From the NCBI RefSeq assembly GCF_028401415.2, contig NZ_CP171821.2:3844001-3908000 (forward strand): a stretch of DNA of 64,000 bases. The letters run 5' to 3'. The DNA is from Glaciecola sp028401415 (GTDB lineage Bacteria > Pseudomonadota > Gammaproteobacteria > Enterobacterales > Alteromonadaceae). The translations under genes were made by a program, and so were the position numbers. Of this stretch, positions 1 to 8,446 are shown one piece after another. Each line of letters starts with the position of its first letter. Positions within the stretch are counted from its first letter, which is position 1. The notes under the pieces are model-generated. The model searched no databases, was not told the origin of the DNA, and saw only the letters and a list, made by a program, of their open reading frames with translations.

Positions 1-35
1 CCGTGCTTGCCAATCAAAGCTTGGAGCTTAAATGA
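1..35 (+). CDS. purE: PurE C-terminus (partial, cut by window edge)
   Basis: An open frame enters from the left edge and ends at TGA 33-35, giving the tail VLANQSLELK. Its stop overlaps the purK start (ATGA). PurE, the N5-CAIR mutase of purine synthesis, is the usual gene directly before purK, and the tail resembles PurE C-termini. The identification rests mainly on this context because only ten codons are visible. Confidence 0.6.
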   Translation, partial: VLANQSLELK

Positions 36-1177
36 AGATCTTGGTGTTTGGTGCAGGCCAACTGGCCCAGATGATGTATCTGGCAGCCGCACCTTTGGGT
101 GTTGACGTTTATGCAGTCGATGTAAATAGCCGTGAAGTGCTTAATCCCATGAGCAAAGAAAAGCTCGATATGAGTATTGAGTATGCTATTTCAGATGTGG
201 ATGCCGTAACCGCAGAATTTGAACATGTACCAGAAGACTTGCTCTTACTCGCTGAAAAAAGTGAAAAACTGCTGCCTAACATGAATGCGATATTAACCGG
301 TGCAGACAGAGTGCGTGAAAAACAAGTGTTTGAATCAAACGCTATCGCAAATTGCCCCCACATGGTCATCAATGACCTTTCACAACTGGATGCAAGCATA
401 CAAGCATTAGGCGCGCGAATCATATTCAAAGCCAGCCGCGATGGATATGATGGATACGGACAATGGCGTTTATTGTCAGGCGATGAAAAACCGAAACTCA
501 TCCAAGCGTTTGCCAGTCTGGATTTGAAACGCGTGCCTTTGGTTGCTGAAAAAATGCTGAGTTTTGAACGCGAAATATCAATCATCGGAGCGAGAGATGC
601 TAAGGGTAATACTACCTATTTCGACGTTGCTGAGAACTTGCATCATGAAGGCCAGCTTCATGTGTCTGTTGCGCCTGCTACCCATCTTGCACAAAGCACT
701 ATCAACAAAGCACATGAAATATTTGACCGCATCGCTACGGCACTCAACTATGTAGGCGTGCTTGCGGTTGAAATGTTCCAAATGGGTGACTCACTGATTG
801 TGAATGAAATTGCGCCACGGGTGCATAACTCTGGTCACTGGACACAAAAAGGCGCAGATACTTGTCAATTTGAACAGCATATTAGAGCAGTATTAGGCTT
901 TCCATTGGGAGCAACTACAAGCTCGGGTGTAACTGCGATGATTAACGTCATTGGTTGTACAAGCTTCTCTCGAGATATCATCAGCATCGAAGGTTGTCAT
1001 CTGCATTGGTACGGAAAAGAGCTGCGCGTAAAGCGTAAAATGGGGCACATTAATGTTGTCGCTGAAAACTACGCCAGCTTGGGTGAAAAGTTATTGCAAT
1101 TATTAGCGTATTTACCCGAAGAATACTTCCCCTTGTTGAGAGGCGAGGCGAAGCGATTGTCAGCACTTGATGCTTGA
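32..1177 (+). CDS. purK: N5-carboxyaminoimidazole ribonucleotide synthase PurK
   Basis: The 381-residue protein is an ATP-grasp enzyme that carboxylates aminoimidazole ribonucleotide with ATP and bicarbonate, the step before PurE in purine synthesis. The N-terminal GAGQLAQMM motif (residues 7-15) is typical of PurK, and ATP-grasp signatures follow, such as FKASRDGYDGYGQ near residue 130 and NEIAPRVHNSGHWT near 260. The length is a little above the E. coli enzyme (355). The ATG overlaps the upstream stop as ATGA and a GGAG lies just before it, so it is translated with purE. The end of the gene also carries the -35 box of the tRNA promoter that follows. Confidence 0.95.
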   Translation: MKILVFGAGQLAQMMYLAAAPLGVDVYAVDVNSREVLNPMSKEKLDMSIEYAISDVDAVTAEFEHVPEDLLLLAEKSEKLLPNMNAILTGADRVREKQVFESNAIANCPHMVINDLSQLDASIQALGARIIFKASRDGYDGYGQWRLLSGDEKPKLIQAFASLDLKRVPLVAEKMLSFEREISIIGARDAKGNTTYFDVAENLHHEGQLHVSVAPATHLAQSTINKAHEIFDRIATALNYVGVLAVEMFQMGDSLIVNEIAPRVHNSGHWTQKGADTCQFEQHIRAVLGFPLGATTSSGVTAMINVIGCTSFSRDIISIEGCHLHWYGKELRVKRKMGHINVVAENYASLGEKLLQLLAYLPEEYFPLLRGEAKRLSALDA

Positions 1178-1201
1178 CAAGCATCTACAACATTCTACAA
1201 T
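1174..1201 (+). promoter_or_regulatory. Predicted sigma-70 promoter of tRNA-Thr
   Basis: TTGACA (1174-1179) and TACAAT (1196-1201) are separated by 16 bases, close to consensus on both boxes. Transcription would start near 1208, about 30 bases before the tRNA. The -35 box overlaps the purK stop codon, so the tRNA unit has its own promoter inside the purK end. No experimental support is available here. Confidence 0.65.
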
Positions 1202-1238
1202 CCGTAGCTTGCAATAACGCAGTGTTTTTTAAAAATGT

Positions 1239-1290
<52 letters not shown>

Positions 1291-1314
<24 letters not shown>

Positions 1315-1559
1315 TTTTTAAGCGGTAAATGATGTTAAAGTGCGCCTAACCGAATGCCTACGCACGACCAGGCGCCACTGATAAATCAGTAGTCATGTGG
1401 GGTTGGCAGTTCGATTCCGGCAGTCGGCACCATTTTTAAGCGGTAAATGATGTTAAAGTGCGCCTAACCGAATGCCTACGCACGACCAGGCGCCACTGAT
1501 AAATCAGTAGTCATGTGGGGTTGGCAGTTCGATTCCGGCAGTCGGCACCATTTTTAAGC
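1291..1559 (+). repeat. 118-bp tandem repeat that starts with the tRNA-Thr 3' end
   Basis: Two full units (1291-1408 and 1409-1526) look identical base for base, and a third partial unit matches for about 33 bases (1527-1559). Each unit begins with the last 24 bases of the tRNA (T-arm, acceptor 3' strand and CCA) followed by 94 bases of spacer. The spacer holds GTGCG/CGCAC and ACTGA-TAAA-TCAGT hairpins; the second resembles a decayed anticodon stem. The layout resembles the rtT repeats after tRNA-Tyr in the E. coli tyrT operon. No convincing ORF is present. The repeat and tRNA account for the whole purK-yqiJ gap. Confidence 0.9.
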
Positions 1560-1621
1560 CGTTTTACTGAACAAAAGCGCTGTTGTCATGGATGAACATT
1601 AAAGTAGTAAGGGAGTGTTCA

Positions 1622-2260
1622 ATGTTTGATTTTCTGTTTGCCGATGCAAACTTTCTGTTTTCAATTGCCATCGGCATTGTATTTTTTTTGGGTTTGCTAG
1701 AAGCCTTCGGCTTGTTGATTGGCATAAGCTTGGCTGCCTTTCTGGACAACATTTCACCCATTGACGTAGACCTTAGCGCTGACCCTGATATTTCAGCTAG
1801 CGGACCCAGCGATGCGCTCTCATGGCTCTGCTTGAATCGCTTGCCGTTAATGGTTTGGCTTGTGTTGTTCTTAACCTGTTTTGGTATTACAGGCTACACC
1901 ATCAACTTCTTGTCAGCCAGTTTCTTCAATATTTATTTTGCGGGTGTCATAAGTATTTCAGCGGCCTTAATCGCTGGACTTTTATTGACCGCTCGCATTG
2001 GTCGAGTGCTTGCCCGCATTATCCCTAAGAATGAAAGCTCCGCCGTTAGCTCCAGCAGTTTTAGCGGCAAGCTTGCAACAATTACTACCGGCACTGCAAG
2101 GTGGGGCTCGCCTGCAGAAGCCAGCGTGATTGACGATTTTAACCAGAAACATTACGTGATGGTTGAACCCATAGAATCAGATCAAGTGTTCGCCTCAGGG
2201 CAACAAGTCGTCTTGGTTCAAAAAGGAAAGAGTAGCTGGCAAGCCATCAGCTACCCATAA
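1622..2260 (+). CDS. yqiJ: YqiJ-family membrane protein (NfeD-like partner of flotillin)
   Basis: The 212-residue protein has three hydrophobic segments (about residues 8-40, 70-95 and 103-125) followed by a soluble C-terminal domain of the OB-fold type seen in YqiJ/NfeD proteins. The N-terminus (FLFSIAIGIVFFLGLLEAF) resembles E. coli YqiJ. The ATG at 1622 is chosen because GGGAG lies six bases upstream; a TTG at 1583 in the same frame has no such site. It precedes the flotillin gene by 24 bases, the usual yqiJ-yqiK pair. It probably helps organise membrane microdomains with flotillin; the exact role is unknown. Confidence 0.85.
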   Translation: MFDFLFADANFLFSIAIGIVFFLGLLEAFGLLIGISLAAFLDNISPIDVDLSADPDISASGPSDALSWLCLNRLPLMVWLVLFLTCFGITGYTINFLSASFFNIYFAGVISISAALIAGLLLTARIGRVLARIIPKNESSAVSSSSFSGKLATITTGTARWGSPAEASVIDDFNQKHYVMVEPIESDQVFASGQQVVLVQKGKSSWQAISYP

Positions 2261-2284
2261 TTTGTTTACTTTAAAGGATTCACT

Positions 2285-4042
2285 ATGGAAACATTAAATA
2301 CTGGAAGTAACCTCACTTTCATTCTCACTATCGCGGCGATAGCCGTTGTTGGTTTACTCACCCTATTTTTGATTTTTGCCAAGCTCTATACGCGTGCAAC
2401 AAAAGAAACCGCTTTTGTGAGAACCGGTTTAGGCGGCGAAAAGGTCATAAAAGATGGCGGCGCTATTGTGCTGCCGGTGGTGCACGAAACCATACCTGTC
2501 AACATGAACACCTTGCGTATCGAAGTTGAAAAAACGTCGAAAGACGCACTGATCACCAAAGATAGAATGCGAGTAGATGTTAAAGCAGACTTCTATTTGC
2601 GCGTTGCACCTTCTTCAGAAGGGATATCAATGGCTGCGCAAACACTTGGTACACGAACAACGCGCGCAGAAGAAGTTAAAAAACTGATGGAATCTAAGTT
2701 TGTAGATGTACTTCGTGCCGTTGCAGCAGAAATGACGATGACGGAGATGCATGAGCAGCGTGCCGACTTTGTGCAAAAAGTGCAACAAAGTGTAGCGAAC
2801 GATCTTGAAAAAAATGGTCTTGAGCTTGAGTCCGTATCTTTGACAGGCTTTGACCAGACTGACTTGCAGTATTTTAACGAAAACAACGCTTTCGATGCTG
2901 AAGGTCGAGCTCGCCTGGCAAAAATCATCGAGGAAAAACGCAAAGAAACAAACGACATAGAGCAGGAAAACCGCGTCAAAATTGAACAGCGTAATCTTGA
3001 TGCAGAAAAGCAAAGTCTTGATATTAAGCGCGATGAAGAAGAAGCTCGCCTCATGCAGGAACAAACACTAGCCTTTAAACGTCAGGAGCAGCGCGCCGAA
3101 ATATCCAAACAACGCGAAATGAAAGAGCGTGAAGAACGGGAAGCTGAAATCGCTAAAAACCGCGCAGTAGAAGCCGCTGAGATTGAAAAGTCTCGTGAGA
3201 TTGAAACACAAGAAATCGCCAAGCGACAAGCACTTGAGCAGGCGCGCATACGTCAACAGCAAGAAGTAGAAGTAGCTGAGCAGGTGAAACAAATTGCGGT
3301 TGCTGTCAAATCTGAAGAAGAATCAGCAGCGCGTGCGAAGGCGGCTGAAGCAGAAAAATTAAAAGTAGAAAAAGAAGAAGCCGTTACTACCGCTCGCCAG
3401 GTTGCCCAAGCTAATCGCTCTAAAGAAATTGAAGTGATTGATGCGAAGAAAGAGGCTGAGCGAGAAGCGGTTGGGATCACAGTTGAAGCTGAGGCTAAGC
3501 GTGATGCCGCAGAAAACACCGCTGCAGCAATTTTAACAGAAGCCAAAGCAAACGCGGATGCTAAAATTCTACAAGCAGACGCTGATGAAAAAGTCCTTTC
3601 AGTTGAAGCCGCCGGTAAACAAGCGCTTCACGAAGCCGAAAACACCTTGAAATCTGAACAGATTGAACTGCAAAAGTCGTTAGCGATTTTGCAAGTGTTG
3701 CCGGAAATTGTCGCCAATGCTGTCAAACCGCTTGAAAATATTGACGGTATCAAGATTTTGCAAGGTTATGGAAGTAATGCAATTGGTACTAATGGCAATG
3801 CAGGGCTGTCGAGTACGGGCGCCAAAGGAAGTATTGCTGAACAAGTAACGGAAGCTGCGCTTAACTATCGGGCAAACGCGCCTGTGGTTGATTCCTTGTT
3901 ACAAGAACTTGGCATGGTGGATGCCGACGGTGGTTCTTTGCAAGACTTAGTGAAAGGCAATAGCGCGTTACTTTCTAAACAAAGTGCACCACAGCCCACA
4001 GAGCCAAAACCTCATGCAGATGATAGTGACGGACTTGAATAA
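2285..4042 (+). CDS. yqiK: Flotillin-family protein YqiK
   Basis: The 585-residue protein has an N-terminal membrane anchor (about 9-30), an SPFH/band-7 domain (about 35-210) and a very long charged Glu/Arg/Ala-rich coiled coil (about 210-460), then a flexible tail rich in Gly and Ser. This is the domain order of flotillins, slightly longer than E. coli YqiK. Flotillins form large oligomers at the inner membrane and organise lipid domains. AAAGGA lies shortly before the ATG. The gene follows yqiJ closely and ends at a likely terminator, so the two form one transcription unit. Confidence 0.92.
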   Translation: METLNTGSNLTFILTIAAIAVVGLLTLFLIFAKLYTRATKETAFVRTGLGGEKVIKDGGAIVLPVVHETIPVNMNTLRIEVEKTSKDALITKDRMRVDVKADFYLRVAPSSEGISMAAQTLGTRTTRAEEVKKLMESKFVDVLRAVAAEMTMTEMHEQRADFVQKVQQSVANDLEKNGLELESVSLTGFDQTDLQYFNENNAFDAEGRARLAKIIEEKRKETNDIEQENRVKIEQRNLDAEKQSLDIKRDEEEARLMQEQTLAFKRQEQRAEISKQREMKEREEREAEIAKNRAVEAAEIEKSREIETQEIAKRQALEQARIRQQQEVEVAEQVKQIAVAVKSEEESAARAKAAEAEKLKVEKEEAVTTARQVAQANRSKEIEVIDAKKEAEREAVGITVEAEAKRDAAENTAAAILTEAKANADAKILQADADEKVLSVEAAGKQALHEAENTLKSEQIELQKSLAILQVLPEIVANAVKPLENIDGIKILQGYGSNAIGTNGNAGLSSTGAKGSIAEQVTEAALNYRANAPVVDSLLQELGMVDADGGSLQDLVKGNSALLSKQSAPQPTEPKPHADDSDGLE

Positions 4043-4064
4043 GTCCTTGCTCAAGCACTAATTG

Positions 4065-4098
4065 AAAGGCAGACTTCGGTCTGTCTTTATATTTTTAT
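4065..4098 (+). terminator. Rho-independent terminator after yqiJ-yqiK
   Basis: An AGGCAGAC-TTCG-GTCTGTCT hairpin with a stable UUCG loop is followed by a T-rich tail (TTATATTTTT). It lies about 20 bases after the flotillin stop codon. Confidence 0.8.
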
Positions 4099-4257
4099 GT
4101 TTGTGAGGCATTTAAACAAGGCACATAAAGCGTAAATATGCCATTTTTCGGAACTGTAAAACACAGCTTGGGTCTCTATTGCTAAGGATACATTTACACG
4201 CTATGTTATGCGCGATTGGATTGACATGAAGTCTTAATGATGAAAAAGAGAGGTACC

Positions 4258-4740
4258 ATGAAAAGACTAATAATGCTTGCGGCTCTGGTTATTTTTAGCA
4301 CATTTTCCTATTCTCACGACCACAAGGGAGCCGATGGGGAAGCCTCAATGGCTGATGCTTTGACGGTTAAAGGGGCTTGGGCGCGTGAGACCTTTAAGCT
4401 GGCTAAATCGGGCGCCGCCTACGGCACATTTAAAAATGACGGAAGTAAAGACATCACCATCGCAAGCGCAAAAATCGATGCTACTGTTGCCTCTATGGTG
4501 GAACTTCATACCACTAAAATGGTTGATAATGTCATGCGTATGCAAGAGCTCGAGGACGGTATTGTGGTGCCGGCAGGTGAAGAAGTCAGCTTTTCCCAAG
4601 GCGGCAATCATTTTATGATCATGGGTTTGACCGGTCCTTTAGTATCTGGTGAGAACTTTAATATCACACTGATTTTTGCAGACGCTTCTGAAAAAACGAT
4701 CGAATTTGATGTTCAGGATATGCGAAGCGCGGTCAATTAA
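4258..4740 (+). CDS. Periplasmic copper chaperone PCuAC
   Basis: The 160-residue protein has a signal peptide (MKRLIMLAALVIFSTFSYS, then HDHKG) and a PCuAC (DUF461) domain. The copper-binding motif is visible: His in VELHTT, Met ten residues later in MRMQ, then HFM in GGNHFMIMG, matching H-x10-M...H-x-M. The family delivers Cu(I) to cytochrome oxidase or handles periplasmic copper. The start at 4258 has GAGAGG just upstream; in-frame ATGs at 4237 and 4240 are less likely. It stands alone here, not beside oxidase or SCO genes. Confidence 0.88.
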   Translation: MKRLIMLAALVIFSTFSYSHDHKGADGEASMADALTVKGAWARETFKLAKSGAAYGTFKNDGSKDITIASAKIDATVASMVELHTTKMVDNVMRMQELEDGIVVPAGEEVSFSQGGNHFMIMGLTGPLVSGENFNITLIFADASEKTIEFDVQDMRSAVN

Positions 4741-4872
4741 GGCCTTGTCAGAAGTAAACCAAATCTCAGCCTGCCGCCTATATAACCTTAACGCAGCTCA
4801 CTAGTGGCCTTGGTGCTTTTATTCAAAGAGCATTCTTCAGGCCACTTTAGCTTAATAATACAAAGGAATAAC

Positions 4873-5346
4873 ATGTCGAAAATAGATATTGGTATCAACG
4901 AGTCAGACCGTATTGCAATTGCAGATGGCTTAAAACACTTGTTAGCAGATTCATACACCCTGTATCTACAGACTCACAACTTCCATTGGAATGTGACAGG
5001 TCCTCAGTTTAGAGAACTTCATCTGATGTTTGAAGAACACTACACAGAACTTGCCACAGCCGTTGACGACATTGCTGAAAGGATACGGACTTTGGATGTT
5101 GCAGCACCAGGTACTTATAAAGCCTTTGCAGAATTAAGCTCTATTGCAGAAGTTGATGGTGTGCCGGCAGCACAAGATATGGTGAATATTTTGACTCAAA
5201 GCCATGAGGCGGTAGTAAAAACCTGTCGTCGAGTTTTGAAGATTGCACAAGATGCTGATGATGAGTCTACCGCAGCCTTAGTTGGCGATCGTATGGGTGT
5301 TCACGAAAAAACTGCGTGGATGCTGCGTGCAACCCAGTCGAGCTAA
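4873..5346 (+). CDS. dps: Dps-family ferritin-like DNA-protection protein
   Basis: The 157-residue protein has the Dps signature: HNFHWNVTG around residue 33, FEEHYTEL and the ferroxidase D-x3-E in VDDIAERIR around residue 60-66. Dps forms dodecamers that oxidise and store iron with peroxide and shield DNA in stress and stationary phase. AAAGGA precedes the ATG at 4873. A GTG at 4804 extends the frame but lacks a ribosome site and would add a non-conserved leader. Confidence 0.93.
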   Translation: MSKIDIGINESDRIAIADGLKHLLADSYTLYLQTHNFHWNVTGPQFRELHLMFEEHYTELATAVDDIAERIRTLDVAAPGTYKAFAELSSIAEVDGVPAAQDMVNILTQSHEAVVKTCRRVLKIAQDADDESTAALVGDRMGVHEKTAWMLRATQSS

Positions 5347-5365
5347 ATAAAAAAGCCAGTATGTG

Positions 5366-5677
5366 ATGAAATACTTTTTTTATTTAAGCATTGCGCCATA
5401 TGCCTTCGTGTATTTTTATGCGGCATGGATTTACGATGGCTTTAGTATGCCGGTTGCCATTGTCGGGTTTATTGTCTCGGTAGGTCTATTCTACTATTTA
5501 TACAAAGCACACATGCGGCGTGCTGAGCAGCAGCAAATCGAGGCTCGTGCCAGGGCTGAAAGTGCTGTAGCACAGACTCATAGTGCAGACCGAAATTCCT
5601 TATCACTATGGAAATCGCCTCTTCCATACATTGGGCTTCTAGCGCTTTTGGCCATTTATTTTGGCTTTAAGCTCTAG
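5366..5677 (+). CDS. Small membrane protein of unknown function
   Basis: The 103-residue protein has two hydrophobic segments at the N-terminus (about 3-25 and 29-48), a charged middle rich in Arg, Glu and Gln (about 50-75) and a last hydrophobic segment (about 86-102). I do not recognise a family. It starts at ATG 5366, or GTG 5363, 19 bases after dps and may be co-transcribed with it. It ends three bases from the convergent gene on the other strand. Confidence 0.6.
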   Translation: MKYFFYLSIAPYAFVYFYAAWIYDGFSMPVAIVGFIVSVGLFYYLYKAHMRRAEQQQIEARARAESAVAQTHSADRNSLSLWKSPLPYIGLLALLAIYFGFKL

Positions 5678-5680
5678 TGG

Positions 5681-5989
5681 CTATTTAAGGCTGACCTTTC
5701 CAATAATTATATCTTTAAACATTACCCAATCACCCATTAGGCTGTAAAACGGATATTTAAAAGTAGCGGGTTTATTGCGCTCAAAGAAAAAATGCCCCGT
5801 CCAAGCAAATCCATATCCAATTACGGGCACAAGCCATAAAAGCATCAGGTTCCCCAACACAATAGCCATGGCGATAATGCCTATTACTAACCACGAACCA
5901 ATAAAATGCAGCAGTCGACAGGTAGGGTTGGTGTGTTCCGCTAAATAGTAGGGATAAAACTCTGCAAAGGACTTAAATGCTTGACTCAT
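5681..5989 (-). CDS. Mpo1-like (DUF962) membrane protein
   Basis: The 102-residue protein shows the DUF962/Mpo1-like pattern: FAEFYPYYLAEHTNPTCRLLHFIG at the N-terminus, a hydrophobic double segment (about 30-65), then GHFFFERNKPATF and a short tail ending in GDWVMFKD. Yeast Mpo1 of this family is an iron-dependent dioxygenase acting on 2-hydroxy fatty acids, and the conserved His residues fit metal binding; the bacterial substrate is unknown. The start at 5989 has GGGAA upstream; an in-frame ATG at 6010 adds seven residues. Confidence 0.85.
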   Translation of the reverse strand: MSQAFKSFAEFYPYYLAEHTNPTCRLLHFIGSWLVIGIIAMAIVLGNLMLLWLVPVIGYGFAWTGHFFFERNKPATFKYPFYSLMGDWVMFKDIIIGKVSLK

Positions 5990-6168
5990 CAGATTGTTCC
6001 CGTTGTCCATTTAATGAATGATTAGGTGATGGATGGGTATTGTATAACATGTTTACGCAGCGCGGAAAACAACGGTCTATCAAAATTTGTTGCTTGCAAA
6101 ACATATCTTCGCCTCCATAATCTTCACTATACATTCAACGTGAAAACTCTCAGATAATTGGACACCAA

Positions 6169-7017
6169 ATGTCAGACACTGCAATAGCATTAAATGTAGA
6201 GAATTTTAAACAAGTTATTATAGAAGACAGTCAAGATAAGATTGTTATCGTGCATTTTTGGGCGCCTTGGGATGAGGGCTCGGTGGAGATGCTAAACACC
6301 CTAGAAACGGCAAGTGCGCAAAATATATCTACCACCGCTCTAGCAACGGTTAATTGCGATGAGCAACCGGAGATAGTGCAGCAGTTTGGTGTTCGTTCGT
6401 TGCCCACCACTATGCTGATAAAAGAAGGGCAACCGGTTGATGGTTTTGCGGGTGCGCAAACGCTTGAGCAGGTGATTGAAACCTTGTCAAAACATCTGCC
6501 AAGCCCCGAGCAAGCGCTTTTTGAACAAGCGGTTAGCGTCGCCCAAGAAGGGGATATGCAACAGGCTTTTACCCTTGCCAAACAGGCCTTTGATATTAAT
6601 CCTGACAACGTTGAATGTCGGTTCTTATTGAGCGATTGTGCGCTTGAGACAGGCCAAGTCGAGACAGCAAAAACGTTGATGGCAGAGGTTAAATTAGTCG
6701 ATCAAGATGCACGTTACCAATCTATTATGGGTAAAATCGAGCTTGCAGAAAAAGCAGCGGAGTCTCCTGAGCTGCTGGCGATGCAAGAGGAGCTGGCAAA
6801 AAATCCTGACGATTTTGAACTGAAGACAAAAGTCGCAGTTGGCTTGCAGCAGGCTCACAAAACCGAAGAGGCACTTGAGCTATTGTTCCAAATACTGAAC
6901 AAAGACATGGCCTTTGGCGACGCCAAAAAGCTGACCCTAGACATGATTAACGCCTTGCCTGATGGCGAGCCGCTTAAATCAAAATATCGCCGCAAGTTTT
7001 ATAGTTTGCTTTACTAG
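6169..7017 (+). CDS. cnoX: Thioredoxin-TPR co-chaperone CnoX (YbbN)
   Basis: The 282-residue protein has an N-terminal thioredoxin fold (about 1-110, with VVHFWAPWDEGS and a cis-proline loop RSLPTT) and a C-terminal TPR region (about 115-282). This matches CnoX/YbbN, which holds unfolded proteins and hands them to GroEL/DnaK under bleach stress. Both cysteines of the usual CxxC are missing (WAPWDEGS), so it should not act as a thiol reductase. The length equals the E. coli protein (284). It lies alone with its own upstream region. Confidence 0.9.
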   Translation: MSDTAIALNVENFKQVIIEDSQDKIVIVHFWAPWDEGSVEMLNTLETASAQNISTTALATVNCDEQPEIVQQFGVRSLPTTMLIKEGQPVDGFAGAQTLEQVIETLSKHLPSPEQALFEQAVSVAQEGDMQQAFTLAKQAFDINPDNVECRFLLSDCALETGQVETAKTLMAEVKLVDQDARYQSIMGKIELAEKAAESPELLAMQEELAKNPDDFELKTKVAVGLQQAHKTEEALELLFQILNKDMAFGDAKKLTLDMINALPDGEPLKSKYRRKFYSLLY

Positions 7018-7126
7018 CATGGGTATAAGCGATGCGAAAAAGCGTATAAAATAAATCTCGATTAGGGTCAACATAGGCGGCGAAATTTGCTAATATCGCC
7101 GCCTAATTAATCAAGTTCTAATTTCC

Positions 7127-8422
7127 ATGGCAAAAAATGTTGTAGTGCTCGGCACCCAGTGGGGTGATGAGGGCAAGGGTAAAGTCGTCGACTTGCTCAC
7201 AAGTGAAGCATCTTATGTGGTGCGCTATCAAGGTGGTCACAATGCAGGCCACACGCTCGTAATAGACGGTGAAAAGACCGTTCTTCATTTAATTCCTTCC
7301 GGCATTCTGCGTGAAAACGTCAAATGTGTCATTGGCAACGGAGTTGTGCTCAGCCCCCAAGCTCTGCTCACTGAAATGAAGATGCTTGAAGATAAGGGCG
7401 TCCCGGTTAAAGAGCGTTTGGTAATCAGTGAAGCTTGCCCCTTGATTTTGCCATTTCACATCGCCCTTGATGTTGCCCGTGAAACGGCGCGAGGTGCTAA
7501 AGCGATTGGTACAACAGGCCGAGGTATTGGTCCAGCATATGAAGACAAAGTGTCGCGCAGAGGCTTACGCGTTGGTGACTTGTTTAATCCCGAAGATTTT
7601 GCGCTTAAGTTAAAAGAAGTGATGGCGTACCACAACTTCATGCTAACGGAATATTACAAGCAACCTGCGGTTGACTACGATACGGTGCTAAAAGAAGCGT
7701 TAGACGTTGCTGACCTGTTTAAGTCACTCACGGTTGACGTGACCGAGCTACTGGAAAATGCGAAGCAGAATAACAAGGCTATTATGTTTGAAGGTGCTCA
7801 AGGGACATTGCTTGATATTGACCACGGCACTTATCCATATGTAACTTCATCTAACACCACGGTTGGCGGTGTCGCAACCGGTGCAGGATTCGGCCCATTG
7901 AGCATTAATTATGTGTTGGGCATTGTCAAAGCTTATACAACGCGTGTCGGTTCAGGTCCTTTTCCGACCGAGCTTGATTGCGATGTTGGTCAACATCTTG
8001 GGGTTAAAGGTCACGAATTTGGCGCAACCACTGGCCGCAAGCGACGCACTGGCTGGTTTGATGCAGTCGCTATTTGCCGCGCGGTTCAGCTCAACTCTAT
8101 CACCGGATTCTGCCTGACAAAACTTGATGTACTCGATGGCTTGGACACACTTAAAATTTGCATAGGCTATAAAGACAAGCAAGGCAATATTTCCAAAGTC
8201 CCACCGCTCGCTGCTGAAGGATATGATGTGGTAGAGCCGGTCTATGAAGAAATGCCAGGTTGGACTGAGCAAACCTATGGCGTGACTGATTATGACAAGC
8301 TTCCGCAAGCGGCTAAGCGTTATATTCGCCGTATTGAAGAGCTGACATCCGTGCCTGTTGATATCATTTCGACTGGTCCAGACCGTGCAGAAACGATGGT
8401 GTTACGTCACCCATTTGAATAA
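7127..8422 (+). CDS. purA: Adenylosuccinate synthetase
   Basis: The 431-residue protein joins IMP and aspartate with GTP to form adenylosuccinate in AMP synthesis. The P-loop-like GTQWGDEGKGKV motif is at residues 8-19, followed by GGHNAGHT, TTGRGIGPAYEDK near 130 and the loop TTGRKRRTGWFDA near 300. The length equals E. coli PurA (432). A hairpin AGGCGGCGA/TCGCCGCCT (7075-7104) lies 23 bases upstream without a T-run, so it is not an obvious terminator and may affect expression. Confidence 0.97.
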   Translation: MAKNVVVLGTQWGDEGKGKVVDLLTSEASYVVRYQGGHNAGHTLVIDGEKTVLHLIPSGILRENVKCVIGNGVVLSPQALLTEMKMLEDKGVPVKERLVISEACPLILPFHIALDVARETARGAKAIGTTGRGIGPAYEDKVSRRGLRVGDLFNPEDFALKLKEVMAYHNFMLTEYYKQPAVDYDTVLKEALDVADLFKSLTVDVTELLENAKQNNKAIMFEGAQGTLLDIDHGTYPYVTSSNTTVGGVATGAGFGPLSINYVLGIVKAYTTRVGSGPFPTELDCDVGQHLGVKGHEFGATTGRKRRTGWFDAVAICRAVQLNSITGFCLTKLDVLDGLDTLKICIGYKDKQGNISKVPPLAAEGYDVVEPVYEEMPGWTEQTYGVTDYDKLPQAAKRYIRRIEELTSVPVDIISTGPDRAETMVLRHPFE

Positions 8423-8446
8423 ATAATGTTGGGGAGTAAAGCGTCA

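Noticed and set aside
2593..3054. 153-codon ORF antisense to the flotillin coiled coil
   Set aside because: Repetitive Glu/Arg-rich coding sequence produces long open frames on the other strand; no ribosome site or homology pattern.
7075..7104. Hairpin AGGCGGCGA/TCGCCGCCT before purA as a terminator of cnoX
   Set aside because: There is no T-run after the stem; the hairpin is real but its function is unclear.
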